Below, in pieces: positions 1-6,872 of a DNA stretch of 11,821 nt (its first letter is position 1; every line of letters starts with the position of its first letter). The DNA comes from Ramicandelaber brevisporus (Eukaryota; Kickxellomycota; Ramicandelaberales; Ramicandelaberaceae): the NCBI GenBank assembly GCA_025201865.1, contig MU602903.1, forward strand, positions 1 to 11,821, written 5' to 3'. The notes under the pieces were generated by a model. The model was not told where the DNA came from, ran no database searches, and saw nothing but the letters and a program-made list of their open reading frames with translations. Both the position numbers and the translations under genes were made by a program.

Positions 1-1
1 G

Positions 2-199
2 TGCGTCGGCGCTCTGTCGGTCAAGGTCGCCATCAGCGGCAAGACCAAGCAGTGCGAGGGCTACATGACGTTCCTCGCGCTCGACACCGACTGCGGCCCG
101 TGCCTCTACGGCGTCAAGGACTTCCGCAAGGCCACCGTCATCTGCAAGTCCGACGAGCTCGCCAAGGTGTGCTGCAAGACCGTCTCCAACTCCTGGTAA
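2..199 (+). CDS. 3' end of a cysteine-rich protein of unknown function (partial)
   Basis: The frame beginning at base 2 is open from the window edge and ends with TAA at 197-199, giving the last 65 residues of a protein whose start lies outside the window. All but one of the 65 codons end in G or C, which argues that this frame is coding. The fragment has seven cysteines (fragment residues 1, 18, 31, 34, 48, 57, 58), including a CGPC motif and a terminal CC pair, and ends in SNSW. Such spacing suits a disulfide-rich, possibly secreted protein, but it does not match the eight-cysteine hydrophobin pattern and I do not recognise the family. The strong GC-ending codon preference differs from the genes to the right and may reflect high expression. 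An intron boundary inside the fragment cannot be excluded. Confidence 0.6.
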   Translation, partial: CVGALSVKVAISGKTKQCEGYMTFLALDTDCGPCLYGVKDFRKATVICKSDELAKVCCKTVSNSW

Positions 200-287
200 C
201 CATTCACTACATGCATGTGTTTTGTACTCTTTACTTTAATATATAAAAAGGTCAATTATCGTCAAGTAGTCTTTATTTGCTCTTTTT

Positions 288-335
288 AATAAACACCAAA
301 TCAGTCATGTGCCTTATGTTCGATTGACTAATAAA
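288..335 (+). terminator. Poly(A) signals for the cysteine-rich gene
   Basis: AATAAA occurs at 288-293 and again at 330-335, about 90 and 130 bases after the TAA at 197-199. The surrounding sequence is AT-rich and contrasts with the GC-rich coding end. Position and sequence fit a cleavage/polyadenylation region for the upstream gene; the actual cleavage site is not visible. Confidence 0.45.
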
Positions 336-588
336 ATAATAACCATCGATCTCTCACATTTTGCTTGCTCTATTTGGTTTCTTTGCAGCACTCTTCTCAC
401 TCTAATTGCTTGCTCATTTCGCGACGTGAGATGCATTGTGCAAGTGTTGCATCTTCAATAAACTGTGGTGTGCCAATCTCTTCCCTCTCTCTCCTTTTTG
501 CGCCTCTAACCCTCCCTGTCAACACTACTTGCGTTTGCGAATGTCAGCGTTCTTTTCCCCCTTTCATTCGTTCTTTCTGTATGAAAGC

Positions 589-597
589 TATATAAGG
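589..597 (+). promoter_or_regulatory. TATA-box-like TATATAAGG without an obvious gene
   Basis: TATATAAGG is a very good match to a core TATA box on the plus strand. No long coding frame follows. The first ATGs downstream (600, 661) open only tiny frames; the one at 661 is 22 codons and ends at 729. If functional, it could start a very long leader for the NDT80-like gene or a non-coding transcript. A chance match in AT-containing DNA is equally possible. Confidence 0.25.
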
Positions 598-999
598 CAA
601 ATGATCATCCCTGAATAGAGTGACAGAAGTCACAACTGAGATTCTCTTCCAGTAAACCGGATGATGGAGGATAGAGTGTGCCCTTTTTTCTTTACACAGC
701 CGTTCCGTGCGATGTGTGGCAAAGAGTGACTATAGTTCTCCCGCCAATGTTCGAACAGTGCAGCCCACTTAAAACTAACAATGCACAGATACTATCTCTT
801 TCTTTCTTTCTTTCCTTCATTCTTCATTCACTGCTTGCTTGTTCTTCTTGTATACTGCATTGTGTTATTTCTTGCTGACGCCTCTTTTGTGCCAATCCAC
901 TTCCTGCTCCTCATTGTTAACCTGCTCGATTCTCACACCCAAAGGACACACACACACACGCACTTTGAATACAAGCGCAGTCGTTACCATTCGTTGCTG

Positions 1000-1043
1000 C
1001 CGCAGTGTAGCCACAGTATAGCCGCAGTTTAACCGCAGTGTGC
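1000..1043. repeat. Four-copy tandem repeat with exact 11-bp period
   Basis: Units start at 1000, 1011, 1022 and 1033. Each begins with CCGCAGT or, in the second copy, CCACAGT, followed by a variable TA/TG-rich tail (GTAG, ATAG, TTAA, GTGC). The core is conserved while the tails drift. The period is close to one DNA helical turn, so all cores face the same side of the helix. Confidence 0.85.
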
Positions 1044-1790
1044 AGAGCGTATAACGTGTTATATACATCCATCCTCCTCTTCCATTCGTTTCCCATAAAT
1101 CTGGTTTGTCCACGCTTGTTGTGAACATTGCCGAAGCGGAGCAAAGACCCACAACACGTCATCCCACCGCGCCATCGTACAAAACTCAGCCGATTCCTGT
1201 ACACACTCACCACAACCTACCACCACCACCATCTGCCAGTCAAAAAAACAAACCCGCTTTCCTACTTTGACCAACTGCTACTCTCTCTCCCTCTCTCTCT
1301 CCCTCAGTGTCCACTTGAGGCGTGTGCAGGACTTTTTGGCGGTTAAACTGGGCACAAGCTTACGTACCATTGGCATCCGCCCTCCACCAGTCAAGGTCGC
1401 TAGTTACTCACTTTCCTTCACTGTGCTCGTTTGCTGCTGCTCCTGCTTCCGAGGCAGTTTCCCACTTGCACGCTTGCGCTCGCGCTCCACTCCAGCTTCC
1501 TCTCCCACTTTGAACGACTTTTAAGATCGGGGCGAGGTAGCGCCACAAGGCCGTCAACAATCCCCCCTCTCCCGTCCACTTCTGTCTGCTGCTGTTTGCT
1601 CTTCTCCGCACTCCCTTTGTTTCCCTCCCCCCCCCAGATTAGTGTCAAACTTGTCAAACCTCATCTCACTGCCTGTTGTTTGTTTTGTCTGCTCCGCTTC
1701 TCCTTTCGCATTTCATCCGGCCGAGCGACCGACCGACCAGCCGAGTCGCTTCTCCTTTTTTTTTTTACTTGCTTGCCTGGCTGTCTGCTT

Positions 1791-1799
1791 TGCACAAAT
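1791..1799 (+). promoter_or_regulatory. MSE-like site (TGCACAAAT)
   Basis: The 9-mer fits the middle sporulation element consensus DNCRCAAAW recognised by yeast Ndt80. Two further fits lie on the opposite strand at 496-504 and 885-893, and a partial one (CGCAAAT) at 1943-1949. They precede a gene encoding an NDT80-domain protein, so autoregulation is conceivable. One or two matches to the core are expected by chance in this length of DNA. Confidence 0.2.
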
Positions 1800-2261
1800 C
1801 GTGTCATCATACTCTCTCCTCTCTCCTCCCGCTAGATTTGCGTGCACTTTGTACTTTTGCCACACGCTCACACGCTGCTCCTCCGCAATCAGGTACAATA
1901 TAGCTTGGCTTTGTACTGTTGTGGGAGTGCGGTGGAGTGACTCGCAAATCCTGCGTGTATACGTCACTGTCAGCTCAGTGTCTGTGTGTTTATTTACTTT
2001 ATTTGTTTTTGGTTTGTTATTTGTTGTTGTTGTTGTTGTTCAGCTCAGTTCTGTCTTTTGGCGCTCATCTCAACTCGCGCTTAATGAACACACTCCACAT
2101 CGACTTTTCCACATCTACAATAGCACGCAAACATCACACACTGCCCCACCTCCAAGCTTTCGTTCCATTCCACTCTCTCAGCTTGCCCTATACTAGTCGT
2201 TTTCGCTCCTCTTTTCGGTTTCCGCTCAATTGCTCATTTCGCTGTGGTGCCATCATCATTT

Positions 2262-2330
2262 TGAGTGAGTTAAACAAGTGAGCAAGTGAGTGTTTGAGTG
2301 AGTTGAGTGAGTTGAGTGGGTGGGTGTTTG
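2262..2330. repeat. Degenerate GAGTGAGTT-type tandem array
   Basis: The stretch repeats variants of GAGTGAGTT and AAGTGAGCAA in quick succession and ends in GTGGGTGGGTG. It is purine-rich on the plus strand, standing out against the pyrimidine-rich DNA on both sides. The GTGAGT core coincides with the eukaryotic 5' splice-site consensus and occurs several times. Confidence 0.75.
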
Positions 2331-2430
2331 CTTCCCCGTCTATCCAGTCTACCCAGTCTGTGTTTCCGCGTGATAAAGATATTCAGGTGGACGGACGTTG
2401 GTGGTAGCACAGTGATCAACACTACCTGAC

Positions 2431-2476
2431 CTTCATCCTTTTCATCCTTTTCATCCTCTTTCATCCTTTTTCATCG
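2431..2476. repeat. Five-copy TTTTCATCC-type tandem array
   Basis: Five TTCATC cores are spaced roughly 9 to 10 bases apart, separated by short C/T runs. It is wholly pyrimidine apart from the A in each unit. It is followed by CCAGCCAACC-like repeats near 2481-2510 and by a TTTTACC array. Confidence 0.8.
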
Positions 2477-2530
2477 CTCCCCAACCAGCCAGCCAACCAA
2501 CTAGCAAGCCATTAACCCACATTCCCTCAT

Positions 2531-2554
2531 TTACCTTTTACCTTTTACCTTTTA
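2531..2554. repeat. TTTTACC tandem repeat
   Basis: Three and a half copies of a 7-base TTACCTT unit run head to tail. It belongs to the same chain of unrelated short arrays that fills the leader. Confidence 0.8.
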
Positions 2555-2700
2555 CATTCTTTTTGCCGTCAGTTGTCAATTAACGGGACCCACATATTTT
2601 CTATACTGTTACACCGAGCCGATTCGAATCCTTTCCGGGAACTGGGCGTGGTGACGAGCACAAGCCGCGTTATCCCTCCATTCACCCAATTGTTCGTTTC

Positions 2701-2757
2701 CTTTCCTTTCGTTTTCGTTTTCGTTTCGTTTTCTTTCTTTTTCATCTTTTTTTCTCC
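2701..2757. repeat. TTTTCG / TTTC simple-sequence tract
   Basis: This tract consists of CTTTC, GTTTTC and TTTCG units, entirely T, C and G apart from one A in TCATC. It is another pyrimidine-dominated simple-sequence segment upstream of the NDT80-like gene. Confidence 0.75.
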
Positions 2758-2824
2758 CTGACGTTCGCTCGCACTTTGCACTACCGAAAACAAAGCCCAA
2801 AAAAGCACGTACTAACTTGCGACG

Positions 2825-2835
2825 CGCGTACGCGT
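2825..2835. promoter_or_regulatory. CGCGTACGCG palindrome containing an ACGCGT (MCB-like) site
   Basis: Bases 2825-2834 form a perfect 10-bp palindrome, and 2830-2835 read ACGCGT, the MluI cell-cycle box bound by MBF (Mbp1/Res-type APSES proteins) in yeasts. It lies about 255 bp before the start codon of the NDT80-like gene, a sensible promoter position. In this AT/pyrimidine-rich leader such a CG-dense island stands out. Binding is inferred from yeast knowledge only. Confidence 0.35.
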
Positions 2836-3090
2836 GTTTAGCCGAGGGCTGTCAGACTTGCACAGAAAAAAAGTTAGCGGTGAAAATAACGCTGTCGATC
2901 ACATTGGAAGCTCTGTGCACGTCTTTGTTTGTTCATCCCTGAGCCGATTTCCCACACTGCGCCAAGTTCACTGCTTGTTTACCTTGCTCCTTTTGCTTCG
3001 CTTTGATTCATTTCATTTCGTTTCGTTTCCATCATCTCTCCTTTTGTTTATCCTTCTCATCCATTTCCATATTTGGGAGCAGACTTGACA

Positions 3091-6000
3091 ATGCCACTGC
3101 CACTGCCACTGCCACTGCCACTTCCACGACCAGGCCATCAGCTATCAGAAGAAAACCACCAGAGTCGGGATGAGTTAGAGGAGACGGGGCAAGTCCAGGA
3201 ACACGCCTCAACTGCAACATCAGCTGTAACTGTAGCAAACAGTGAGAGTACTGCTGCTGTTTCTTCCAGTCAAATGAGTCAGGTGCCTCCTACCACTACC
3301 ACTATCACTCCTGTCTGTATTCAACATAGTGGGCCGGAACAGCCCGTGCAGCATTTTATTCAACAACAGCAACACCACCACCACCACCACCACCAACAAA
3401 AACAACAACAACAACAACAATACCACCAGCAACAGCAACAGCAACAGCAACAACAGTCATCGGCTCGGTCCCATTCACTGTTTTATCACTCAGAAAAACA
3501 ATCACAGCAGCAACTGGCACAGCTTTCAACTACTCAATCAGAACCTCTTTCGCTGCAACAAATGCCCCAGCAGCAGCAACAGCCGCCTCCGCCTGCACCT
3601 CCGCTGACAAACTACGCGTGGCACACCATTCACGAAGAGGGCTCAGATAGCGTTGCACAGCCGCATTTACTGCAGCCGCTCCCACAGCCAACGGGAGTAT
3701 CAGTAGTTCGGTCGGCATCAGGCGCACGCAGAGTTATGATGGCAAGTTTTGGTGATTTGGCCATTGAGACGGACAGTAGCGGCAGAAGTAGCATCATTCC
3801 TCCAAGTGTTAGCAACACAAACACTGTAACTGGAAGCGGAGGCAGTTCCGACAGAGGAAACAGCGCTGTGCCTCAACAGTTGCAACTGCAACCGCCAGCA
3901 CACCCACAGCTACAAACACAGCAGGACACTACTCAGCCATCTATTCAGCACATTGCCGATCAGCAACAGGTGCCAATACCAGTCATTCTACCCCAGCCGG
4001 CCCGACATTTATCTCATTCTCAATTTGAGCTGCAGCAAAGACAGCTGCAAAATCAGCATCCTCAGCTGCACTTCCCCAGGTATTCTGGCGATGCTTACAC
4101 CGGGCTTGGAATTGTGCCTAGCACCACTCTAATCCACAATGCCGATCAACATCAACATCAACATCAACATCAGCACCAGCACCAGCAGCAACAACAACAG
4201 CAGATGCAGCAGATACAGTTTAATGAATCAATGGCATCTTCTCTGTTTTTGACTCCACAATTTCCCCAGCTTCTTCCTCAGTATCAGCATCAGCATCAGC
4301 ATCAGCATATTCCCTCGCATCAGCCACAGACCCAATATGGACAAGCACCCGCTAGTGCAGGCAATCAAAACGATGATGGCGACGGTAACGACGATGATGA
4401 TAACGATGACGATAATGATGATGGGCAGAGACCGGATAATGCGAGATTGTTCTTTTATAGACCTGAGATTTGCTTCTCCAACAAAGAACAGCAGATTCAT
4501 CGACTGTGTGATTCAAAGCGCAGTCAAGATGTTAAAGTGGTACTGGAAGTTAAATTGGACAAAGGATTCACTCCGTCTCCAGATGGCAATGAATGGACCT
4601 GCTATCGAAGAAATTACTTTAGTGTAATTTCTGTATTCAGACTAGTTGGTGCTCAATCTGGTAAACAAATCAAATCTGATTATCCACTCATAGTTTATCA
4701 AAACCAAAATCAAAATCAAAGTAGTAGCCATCAGACAGGTTCTGATCCAAATAACAGCAGTTATAGCAACGCAGTGCCAATTGTTCAATTCTATGTATCG
4801 GTCCGTGGCATAGTGTATGGGACTACCAAACCAGCAGAGATTAATCAATTTACGCCAAAGAGAGATCGCGGCCCCAAATCAGCTCCAGCGCCACAATCAT
4901 GTAACCCTGGTGGACATTTGGATAAATTATATGCAATGGCAATGACAACAGTGGCATCGTTTGATAGATTACAATTCAAAAATGCAACTTTAAACAATGG
5001 GAAACGAAAAGCTGCTCAGCAGCACTTTGCACTCGTTGTAGAGCTGTTTGGTGTATTGGGAACACCTGGAAATGCCCACACGAAGAGATCACTTAGTGGA
5101 GAAGGGATAATATCAAATAGCAATACAGTATTGCTGGCTCAGGCTGTATCAATGCCAATCGTGGTTCGAGGCCGTAGTCCTGGTCATTACCAAATGCTGG
5201 CTGCAATGGAAACTGGGGATGGCGATGACATTGACGGGGCACAAAGTGATTCCGAGGCTGCAAGAGATACACCTGAACAAACACCTCCGCCGGGCAGTTC
5301 GAAGCGTAAACAGCAGCAGATACACCAGCAGCAACAGCAACAGCAACAGCAGCAATCAATGTCAAAGCAGCCAACTCAGTCATTCCTACAGACTCCACTT
5401 CCTCATCCGCCACTATTTATCCCGCCTCAGAACCCATCGCCTGTTCATTTACGTGCACCGAATGTACCGTTTGCGATTGCCACAGCCTCGGAACTACCTC
5501 CACGACGAATGTCGCTAGCTGTGATGCCCAGCGCAATCCACGAACAACACATGATGCAGCATCAGTTTTATCAGCAGTCACAGAGTATTAACCCCGCTGC
5601 TGTAGCTGGAATACTCCCCCAGCTGGCAGGTGAGCCACTTCGACGTCCAGCGAGTCGCTCACTTGGACAGTATGATTACGACTCATGGGCTGCTGCTGCT
5701 GCCGCTGCTGCTCCAGCTACAACTACAGCCGCAACAGCTCCAATCTATCAACCACAGCAGCCACAGCCACAGCCAGTGCAAACACCGGTAATTCAGCCAC
5801 CTCTGTCTCAACCTCTGCTTCAATCGCAGCAAACTCATGTTTCACCTCGCTGGATGAGTATGGCTGTTCCTGTCAGTGTTCCGGCGATTGTTTCTCCAAC
5901 TGATGGCTCGATTGAGATTAATCAGCAACAGTCACAGCAACAACAGCAACAGCAACTGAATCAACGTCGCGATAGCACCGCAACGGCATCTGTATCAACT

Positions 6001-6651
6001 TCGTCAATTCAGTCCCCAGTACAATTCTCACCTGCATCCACAACCATGAATGCAACACCAACCTCAATGATGAGTGGCAGTGGAGATACAAGAGTTCGTA
6101 TCACACCACGTGCTCAGCTGCCAGTGCCTGCTCAGCTACAACAGCAGTTACAAAACAGACAGCAACCATTGCCAGAACAGCACACTTACACTCCAGTCCA
6201 CTGGAATCAACAACAGCAACAGCAACAGCAACAACAGATACACCAGAAAACACCACAAAATGACCAGTTCACTGATGACTTCACACAGGATGGCACAACA
6301 ACACCACCGAGCCATCTAGGAATTGCAACTAGCACCACAGCTGCTGCAGGTGGTCGCTTTGCAACATCAACTTCAACTCGGCGTCGTGGAAGTACATTTA
6401 GCCATGTGTCATCGGCAAGAAGAACTGACACTCAAAATCAGAATCAACAGCAACAACAGCAGCAACAACAGCAACAATCCAATATTCCTCAAAATCAACA
6501 ACAATTACAAACAATAGCAGTAACAGCAGCAACAGCGTCACGTATTGTTTTGCCATTGCCAATTCCATCCAATCATCCGTCAAATAATTATCCGTCATCT
6601 GCGTCTTCCAATACCAATAGCTATAATAGTTTCAACCCTCCGCCTTCATAA
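3091..6651 (+). CDS. NDT80/PhoG-family transcription factor with poly-Q and His-Gln tracts
   Basis: This 1186-residue protein carries an NDT80/PhoG-like DNA-binding domain at about residues 451-701 (bases 4441-5193). Visible landmarks are EWTCYRRNYF (501-510), FTPKRDRGPK (587-596) and VVRGRSPGHYQ near 691-701. These resemble the fungal regulators VIB-1/XprG/Ndt80, which control nutrient starvation responses, secreted proteases, heterokaryon incompatibility or meiosis in the nucleus. The rest is low complexity: poly-Q tracts, His-Gln repeats (353-371, 398-406), an Asp-rich stretch (427-445) just before the domain, an Ala run (867-874), and a possible nuclear signal SSKRK (736-740). The domain is central, whereas yeast Ndt80 has it near the N terminus. 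The ATG at 3091 is chosen because A is at -3 and no in-frame ATG lies between it and the in-frame TGA at 3004-3006. The family is confident; the exact orthologue and targets are not. Confidence 0.9.
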   Translation: MPLPLPLPLPLPRPGHQLSEENHQSRDELEETGQVQEHASTATSAVTVANSESTAAVSSSQMSQVPPTTTTITPVCIQHSGPEQPVQHFIQQQQHHHHHHHQQKQQQQQQYHQQQQQQQQQQSSARSHSLFYHSEKQSQQQLAQLSTTQSEPLSLQQMPQQQQQPPPPAPPLTNYAWHTIHEEGSDSVAQPHLLQPLPQPTGVSVVRSASGARRVMMASFGDLAIETDSSGRSSIIPPSVSNTNTVTGSGGSSDRGNSAVPQQLQLQPPAHPQLQTQQDTTQPSIQHIADQQQVPIPVILPQPARHLSHSQFELQQRQLQNQHPQLHFPRYSGDAYTGLGIVPSTTLIHNADQHQHQHQHQHQHQQQQQQQMQQIQFNESMASSLFLTPQFPQLLPQYQHQHQHQHIPSHQPQTQYGQAPASAGNQNDDGDGNDDDDNDDDNDDGQRPDNARLFFYRPEICFSNKEQQIHRLCDSKRSQDVKVVLEVKLDKGFTPSPDGNEWTCYRRNYFSVISVFRLVGAQSGKQIKSDYPLIVYQNQNQNQSSSHQTGSDPNNSSYSNAVPIVQFYVSVRGIVYGTTKPAEINQFTPKRDRGPKSAPAPQSCNPGGHLDKLYAMAMTTVASFDRLQFKNATLNNGKRKAAQQHFALVVELFGVLGTPGNAHTKRSLSGEGIISNSNTVLLAQAVSMPIVVRGRSPGHYQMLAAMETGDGDDIDGAQSDSEAARDTPEQTPPPGSSKRKQQQIHQQQQQQQQQQSMSKQPTQSFLQTPLPHPPLFIPPQNPSPVHLRAPNVPFAIATASELPPRRMSLAVMPSAIHEQHMMQHQFYQQSQSINPAAVAGILPQLAGEPLRRPASRSLGQYDYDSWAAAAAAAAPATTTAATAPIYQPQQPQPQPVQTPVIQPPLSQPLLQSQQTHVSPRWMSMAVPVSVPAIVSPTDGSIEINQQQSQQQQQQQLNQRRDSTATASVSTSSIQSPVQFSPASTTMNATPTSMMSGSGDTRVRITPRAQLPVPAQLQQQLQNRQQPLPEQHTYTPVHWNQQQQQQQQQQIHQKTPQNDQFTDDFTQDGTTTPPSHLGIATSTTAAAGGRFATSTSTRRRGSTFSHVSSARRTDTQNQNQQQQQQQQQQQSNIPQNQQQLQTIAVTAATASRIVLPLPIPSNHPSNNYPSSASSNTNSYNSFNPPPS
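3094..3123 (+). repeat. CCACTG hexanucleotide repeat at the start of the NDT80-like CDS
   Basis: Directly after the ATG come four copies of CCACTG and one CCACTT, encoding an alternating Pro-Leu N terminus. Being a multiple of three, length changes would alter the number of Pro-Leu pairs without shifting the frame. Confidence 0.9.
3361..3456 (+). repeat. Poly-Q / poly-H coding tract
   Basis: CAA, CAG and CAC codons encode Gln and His residues 91-122 of the NDT80-like factor: four Gln, a run of seven His, then long Gln runs interrupted by single Lys and Tyr-His. CAA and CAG are mixed, which makes the DNA repeat less slippage-prone than a pure tract. Confidence 0.9.
4147..4203 (+). repeat. CATCAA/CACCAG repeat encoding alternating His-Gln
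   Basis: Residues 353-371 of the NDT80-like factor are six Gln-His pairs followed by seven Gln. A second, shorter His-Gln run is at residues 398-406 (about 4282-4308). The regular alternation arises from a hexanucleotide repeat. Confidence 0.9.
5326..5355 (+). repeat. Poly-Q tract (10 Gln) after the DNA-binding domain
   Basis: Ten consecutive CAA/CAG codons encode residues 746-755, shortly after the SSKRK basic patch. Similar runs of ten and eleven Gln are at 6208-6237 (residues 1040-1049) and 6445-6477 (residues 1119-1129). Confidence 0.9.
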
Positions 6652-6872
6652 CTGTCAAAGAACACTCAATTTTCACTTTCTTTTCTTTTCTTTTCTTTTT
6701 CATTTCTTTCATCTTTTCATTCTTTTTTCACTTCTACTGACAATCATTCTACGCTTTTCATCCACCCTCGGGCTGTATGTGTCTTGTTTGTCCCTTTGCT
6801 CTTGTTTGATTTTTAATAATAATAATACTACTACCAATACAACGGTTGTTCATCATTTCATCTAATTTCACT
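6652..6872 (+). other. 3' flank of the NDT80-like gene
   Basis: No gene is seen. A CTTTT tandem repeat of about five copies lies at 6676-6700, followed by more T/C-rich sequence and an AT-rich TAATAATAAT stretch near 6815-6830 that could serve in 3'-end formation, although there is no exact AATAAA. If the small minus-strand gene is real, its transcript would end here, convergent with the NDT80-like gene. Confidence 0.45.

Larger units (their letters stand above)
200..3090 (+). other. 2.9-kb pyrimidine-rich non-coding region, likely promoter and leader of the NDT80-like gene
   Basis: No convincing gene is seen here on either strand. Open frames are short, begin in simple-sequence DNA and translate to Ser/Phe/Leu/Cys-rich strings expected from C+T-rich DNA. 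The plus strand is strongly pyrimidine-biased; for example 1561-1620 has only 10 purines in 60 bases. The region is a patchwork of simple repeats: CTTT near 797-814, CA at 945-959, CT at 1281-1303, a C run ending in CAG near 1627-1637, GACC near 1726-1740, eleven T at 1756-1766, TTG at 2021-2040, and larger arrays listed separately. Two pyrimidine tracts ending in CAG (about 1308 and 1637) resemble splice acceptors, so introns in a 5' leader are possible. Large upstream regions are common for developmental regulators. Confidence 0.6.

Noticed and set aside
1-246. Arg/Gln-rich plus-strand frame starting at GTG 1
   Set aside because: It is a shadow of the real frame at 2-199; it begins at a non-ATG and runs past the real stop into AT-rich 3' flank.
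1000-1043. RUNX-like sites (ACCGCA) in the 11-bp array
   Set aside because: Only one unit fits, and RUNX factors are not known from fungi, which the gene content suggests.
865-1213. Two minus-strand frames of 95 and 98 codons
   Set aside because: They overlap each other and the 11-bp array; the translations show no recognisable features.
1642-2196. 184-codon plus-strand open frame in the leader
   Set aside because: Its Ser/Phe/Leu/Cys/Val-rich translation follows from C+T- and TTG-rich DNA; no domain or conserved-looking segment is seen.
2262-2560. Repeat arrays considered as a CRISPR array
   Set aside because: Units are short, directly abutting and without unique spacers; the DNA is eukaryotic.
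2619-2632. GATTCGAATC, resembling a tRNA T-loop
   Set aside because: The flanking bases do not form a T-stem and no acceptor, D or anticodon arms are found; it is only a 10-bp palindrome.
3073-3090. Extension of the NDT80-like protein to TTG at 3073
   Set aside because: A eukaryotic start is expected at ATG; the ATG at 3091 has A at -3 and no upstream in-frame ATG exists before the TGA at 3004.
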